Source of the DNA: Erysipelotrichaceae bacterium
GTDB lineage: Bacteria; Bacillota_I; Bacilli_A; Erysipelotrichales; Erysipelotrichaceae
DNA length: 15,051 nucleotides
Assembly (NCBI GenBank): GCA_024709285.1
Contig: JANJWY010000006.1
Location: 1 to 15,051, forward strand
Direction: 5' to 3'
Notes under the pieces: generated by a model
The model's database searches: none
Told to the model about the DNA's origin: nothing
The model's input: only the letters and a program-made list of their open reading frames with translations
Shown here: positions 12,215 to 15,051 of the stretch, in pieces
Layout of the letters: each line of letters opens with the position of its first letter
How positions within the stretch are numbered: the stretch's first letter is position 1
Program-made: the position numbers and the translations under genes

Positions 12215-14281
12215 ATGAAAGAAATAACGATTATACTGGACGGATTGACCTGCGCCAACTGCGGAAACAAAATTGAAAAAAGCATCAATGACCGACACGA
12301 TGTCGAACTAGCCAAACTCGACTTTCTAAGCAGCCGATTAACCATACAATTCAAAAATGAGGAAGAAACGAAGGACATTGAGCAAATCAAAGCTCAAATC
12401 CTAGCGATAGAAGATGTGAATATCATCATCGAGGACCAGCCATTATTGTCTCAACCGAAGAAATACTCCATGGATCAGATTCGGATGGCCGTCGGTATTT
12501 TCGGGCTGATTTTATCACTTCTGAGTGACAATCAGATGTTTACGATCTTATCACTGGCGATTTATGCGTTTATCGGATATCCCGTTTTTAAAAGTGCATT
12601 GGCGAAGTTATTGCGCAAAGATATGTTTGATGAGAATTTCCTAATGTCGATTGCTACTATCGGAGCGATTGCTATCAATGAAATTCCGGAGGCATTGGGC
12701 GTAATGGTCTTCTACACGATTGGAGAGTACTTCCAAGACAGAGCCGTGAATCAATCGAAAAATGCTATATCCAAGTTGTTGGACGTGTCAGTCAATCAAG
12801 CAGTCGTTGTTATTGATGGCAAACACATCATCAGAAAGCCGCATCAGGTATTGCCTAAAGAAGTCGTATTTGTGGCTAAAGGAGCAAAAGTCCCTTGTGA
12901 TGGTACCATTATTCAAGGTACTTCCATGTTCGACAATAAATCGATCACAGGGGAATCGATGCCCATCGAAGGCAGGATCAATGATGAGGTCATGGCAGGA
13001 GCTGTCAATTTAGGGAATCCGGTATCTGTTTTAGTCAATAAGCCTTATGAAGACTCATCGTTGGCCCGATTGATTCGCTATATGGAACAGGCCTCAATGA
13101 AAAAGGCGAAAGCTGAGTCATTTATGAGTAAGTTTGCAGCCATTTACACTCCAACCGTAGTTGCGGTTGCTTTTATAGTCTTTGTAGTATCATCCCTCTA
13201 TCTATCAGACTTTAGTGAAGGACTGTATCGCAGTTTGATCTTCTTAGTCATCAGTTGCCCATGTGCCATGGTCATATCAGTCCCTTTGGGATACTTCGCA
13301 GCCATGGGATATGGCGGATCACAAGGCATCCTGTTTAAAGGCGGAGAAGCACTTGAATCTGCTCTCGATATTGATACTGTGTTATTCGATAAAACCGGCA
13401 CACTCACCAAAGGCAATATCATCGTCATCCATAAAGCGGTCATGAATGATTACGATCAAAATAAGGCAGATCAAATCGTCTATTCCCTTGAAGAACACTC
13501 GACTCATCCGATTGCCAAAGCTCTTGTTGAGGCAACCTTAACCACTCAAAAAAAGGAAGTCAGCAATGTAGTTGAGACTGCAGGTGTTGGAATCAGCGGT
13601 GAAATTGACGGATTGATTGCTGAAATTGTAAGTCTGAAAGAAGTTGAACTTGATGATGCGTTATCATTGATTGCTCATCAGTATCCGATGGCTGTTGTAT
13701 TGAAAGTAAATAATCAACCGGTTGCCGTTTATTTCCTTGATGATGAAATCAAACCGGATAGCAAAGCAGCCATTAACCGGCTCTCACAACTAAACATTAA
13801 AACAGTAATGGTATCCGGAGACAGGGATGCTTCAGCTCGCAGAATCGCGCAACAATTGGGAATCGATCAGGTGTACAGTCAGTTATTACCTCACGAAAAA
13901 CTTGCTGTAGGCGAACAGCTGAAAAAGGAAAAACATAAATTTGCATTTGTCGGTGATGGGGTCAATGATGCCGCAATCATCACTTTGAGCGATTGCGGTA
14001 TGGCTATGGGTAGCTTAGGCAGTGATTTGACTATCGAAGCCGCAGATATTGTGCTCTTAAAAGATCAGCCGATGGATGTAGTCAAAGCCATTGAGATTGC
14101 CAAAAAGACCCGGAAGATCATGGTCACAAACCTCTCATTCATATTTGCCGTGAAAGTCATTATTTTGATTTTAGGATCGTTTGGATATGCTTCCATGTGG
14201 GCAGCCGTATTTGCTGATGTCGGCGTTGCCTTGTTGGCTGTTTTAAACGCTTCTAGGATATTGCACCATGAAACCCGATAA
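12215..14281 (+). CDS. cadA: P1B-type heavy-metal (Zn/Cd/Pb) exporting ATPase
   Basis: The 688-residue protein has one N-terminal heavy-metal-associated domain (GLTCANC, C13 and C16), eight expected membrane segments and a full P-type ATPase core: TGES at 245-248 (actuator), CPC at 348-350 in the membrane, DKTGT with phosphorylated D392, the HP dipeptide in STHPIAKAL and GDGVND at 580-585. The CPC motif followed by AMVISVPLG, together with the CadC-like regulator, points to the Zn2+/Cd2+/Pb2+ subgroup (CadA/ZntA) rather than copper, which usually has CPCALGLATP. It would pump divalent soft metals out of the cytoplasm. ATG 12215 has GAGGG upstream; an in-frame ATG at 12200 overlaps cadC. The 3' end overlaps the exonuclease gene by 14 nt. 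CadA versus ZntA naming is a choice of convention. Confidence 0.95.
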   Translation: MKEITIILDGLTCANCGNKIEKSINDRHDVELAKLDFLSSRLTIQFKNEEETKDIEQIKAQILAIEDVNIIIEDQPLLSQPKKYSMDQIRMAVGIFGLILSLLSDNQMFTILSLAIYAFIGYPVFKSALAKLLRKDMFDENFLMSIATIGAIAINEIPEALGVMVFYTIGEYFQDRAVNQSKNAISKLLDVSVNQAVVVIDGKHIIRKPHQVLPKEVVFVAKGAKVPCDGTIIQGTSMFDNKSITGESMPIEGRINDEVMAGAVNLGNPVSVLVNKPYEDSSLARLIRYMEQASMKKAKAESFMSKFAAIYTPTVVAVAFIVFVVSSLYLSDFSEGLYRSLIFLVISCPCAMVISVPLGYFAAMGYGGSQGILFKGGEALESALDIDTVLFDKTGTLTKGNIIVIHKAVMNDYDQNKADQIVYSLEEHSTHPIAKALVEATLTTQKKEVSNVVETAGVGISGEIDGLIAEIVSLKEVELDDALSLIAHQYPMAVVLKVNNQPVAVYFLDDEIKPDSKAAINRLSQLNIKTVMVSGDRDASARRIAQQLGIDQVYSQLLPHEKLAVGEQLKKEKHKFAFVGDGVNDAAIITLSDCGMAMGSLGSDLTIEAADIVLLKDQPMDVVKAIEIAKKTRKIMVTNLSFIFAVKVIILILGSFGYASMWAAVFADVGVALLAVLNASRILHHETR

Positions 14282-14843
14282 ATTTATAGCTATCGACTTT
14301 GAAACGGCCAACCGCAACATGGCGAGTGCATGTGCCATAGGAATCGTCGTATTTCAGGAAGGTGTGTTAACCTATAAAGAGTCATTTTTGATTCGCCCTC
14401 ACGAAAGTGTTTACACCTTTGACCCATCATTCATTGACATTCATCACATTCATCCCGAAGATGTGGCTGATCAACCCGAATTTAATGAAATATGGCCAAA
14501 GATTCGCGAAATCTTCAAAGACGGCATTTTGGTTGCCCACAATGCATCCTTCGACATGACCGTACTTATGAGTCTGATCACACTATACAAATTGGAGTAC
14601 GATCATTTCTCCTATTTTTGTACCGTAAAAATGTCTCGCTCTGCCTTTAAATTCTTACCCAGCCACCGCCTCAATGTCGTGTGTGAACACTTAGGTATCC
14701 ATTTAGAACACCATGACGCCGGCAGCGACGCATTTGCCTGTGCTCAAATCGTCAACCAGACGATGATTCTGACAGGGATATATCATCCATGGGAATTATG
14801 TGATGCATTGATGGTACCTATCGGAAGCAGTTGGTATTTATAA
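14268..14843 (+). CDS. DEDDh-type 3'-5' exonuclease (DnaQ/epsilon-like)
   Basis: The 191-residue protein is a compact DnaQ-family exonuclease. All acidic residues of the two-metal active site are visible: D10 and E12 in IAIDFETAN (Exo I), D96 in LVAHNASFDMTVL (Exo II), and H149 and D154 in HHDAGSDAFACA (Exo III, H-x4-D of the DEDDh class). It lacks polymerase, BRCT and UvrC-like extensions, so it is a stand-alone nuclease like many genes labelled DNA polymerase III epsilon subunit in Firmicutes. The ATG lies 14 nt inside the 3' end of the metal ATPase gene and no strong ribosome binding site precedes it, which suggests translational coupling. A role in metal resistance is not implied; co-transcription may be incidental. 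Confidence 0.93.
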   Translation: MKPDKFIAIDFETANRNMASACAIGIVVFQEGVLTYKESFLIRPHESVYTFDPSFIDIHHIHPEDVADQPEFNEIWPKIREIFKDGILVAHNASFDMTVLMSLITLYKLEYDHFSYFCTVKMSRSAFKFLPSHRLNVVCEHLGIHLEHHDAGSDAFACAQIVNQTMILTGIYHPWELCDALMVPIGSSWYL

Positions 14844-14853
14844 TCAAACGATA

Positions 14854-14876
14854 ATCAATCTAAACAGGAGATTGGT
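14854..14876 (+). terminator. Weak hairpin after the exonuclease gene
   Basis: ATCAATCT (14854-14861) pairs with AGATTGGT (14869-14876), including one G-T pair, around a seven-base loop. The T-rich run (TTTTCTTT) begins only about six bases later, so termination here would be inefficient or Rho-assisted. Confidence 0.35.
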
Positions 14877-14904
14877 GCTGAATTTTCTTTCATAGACTTA
14901 CATG

Positions 14905-14933
14905 TTTACAGAAAATGAAAATAAAGTTATAAT
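14905..14933 (+). promoter_or_regulatory. Near-consensus promoter of the last gene
   Basis: TTTACA (14905-14910) and a perfect TATAAT (14928-14933) are separated by 17 nt. This is the best housekeeping-type promoter in the window and suggests high constitutive expression of the gene that follows. Confidence 0.8.
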
Positions 14934-14956
14934 TAATAAACAATGAGGGTGATTTA

Positions 14957-15051
14957 ATGAACGGAATTGAAAACAACGCCTATTTCTGGCAAAAACTAGA
15001 TACACTGTTTTTCTCGTCAAAACTGGTGATTTCCCGTGGCAAAGGGGATGT
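14957..15051 (+). CDS. Start of a gene, possibly inorganic pyrophosphatase (3' truncated by window)
   Basis: Only 31 complete codons are visible (MNGIENNAYFWQKLDTLFFS, then SKLVISRGKGD). GAGGGTGAT ends five bases before the ATG and a near-consensus promoter precedes it, so the start is secure. The pattern FW-x-x-LD-x-L...S-x-x-VI-x-R-x-KG resembles the N-terminus of a Firmicutes inorganic pyrophosphatase variant that I remember as FWKxLDxLV...IIDRPKGxxHPRYP, but the usual proline after the arginine is glycine here and the diagnostic residues lie beyond the window. Treat the name as tentative. Confidence 0.5.
   Translation, partial: MNGIENNAYFWQKLDTLFFSSKLVISRGKGD

Noticed and set aside
1..15051. 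Mobile element, prophage or defence island
   Set aside because: No transposase, integrase, phage structural gene, terminal inverted repeats, CRISPR repeats or recognisable defence genes are seen; the genes are intact core or stress-response functions with consistent base usage.

Overview
The window looks like chromosomal DNA from a low-to-moderate GC Gram-positive bacterium (Bacillota). Its ribosome binding sites are strong GGAGG types, its promoters are TTGACA/TATAAT-like, most transcription units end in short U-tailed hairpins, and the protein types (DUF1576 membrane protein, GyrI-like AraC regulator, DUF1858/DUF438 redox pair, CadC/CadA, MscL) are ones I associate with anaerobic Firmicutes. 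An Erysipelotrichia-like or Clostridia-like host is my guess; nothing here fixes the genus. I see no rRNA, tRNA, CRISPR array, transposase, integrase or phage gene, and the coding is dense and intact.

Layout. (1) 1-384: 3' part of an AraC-type regulator with a GyrI-like ligand-binding domain. (2) 442-3307: a three-gene translationally coupled operon: internally duplicated DUF1576 membrane protein, a small conserved-looking protein, and the ribosome-associated GTPase HflX. The first start codon's Shine-Dalgarno can be folded into a 9-bp hairpin. (3) 3346-6032: a small secreted protein (minus strand) diverging from an OmpR/PhoB-type response regulator and its sensor kinase. The shared intergenic region carries two 11-bp tandem repeats, one facing each gene, that resemble PHO boxes; this is the most striking regulatory structure in the window. 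(4) 6047-9108: an acyltransferase-fold protein that lacks the usual catalytic histidine (minus strand) diverges from a Crp/Fnr regulator with N-terminal cysteines, followed by a DUF1858 + DUF438 (hemerythrin-PAS) pair, which suggests a redox, oxygen or nitric-oxide response module. (5) 9129-10715: a 528-residue XRE-type regulator with a large unrecognised C-terminal region, whose own promoter is covered by two identical-format TGACA-N5-TGTCA palindromes. (6) 10904-11293: mscL, the large-conductance mechanosensitive channel (minus strand). (7) 11406-14843: a glyoxalase/VOC protein, then a CadC-like metal sensor with a perfect 10-2-10 operator placed just after its promoter, a Zn/Cd/Pb P1B-type ATPase, and a DEDDh exonuclease overlapping the ATPase by 14 nt. 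(8) 14957-15051: the first 31 codons of a gene with a consensus promoter, possibly an inorganic pyrophosphatase.

The common theme is small sensing and response units for envelope, redox and metal stress, each bounded by its own terminator and several with a visible operator. I see no single large multi-gene undescribed system. The best candidates for new biology are the divergent PHO-box-like region with its secreted protein, the XRE regulator with its operator pair and unknown effector region, and the DUF1576 plus small-protein pair.
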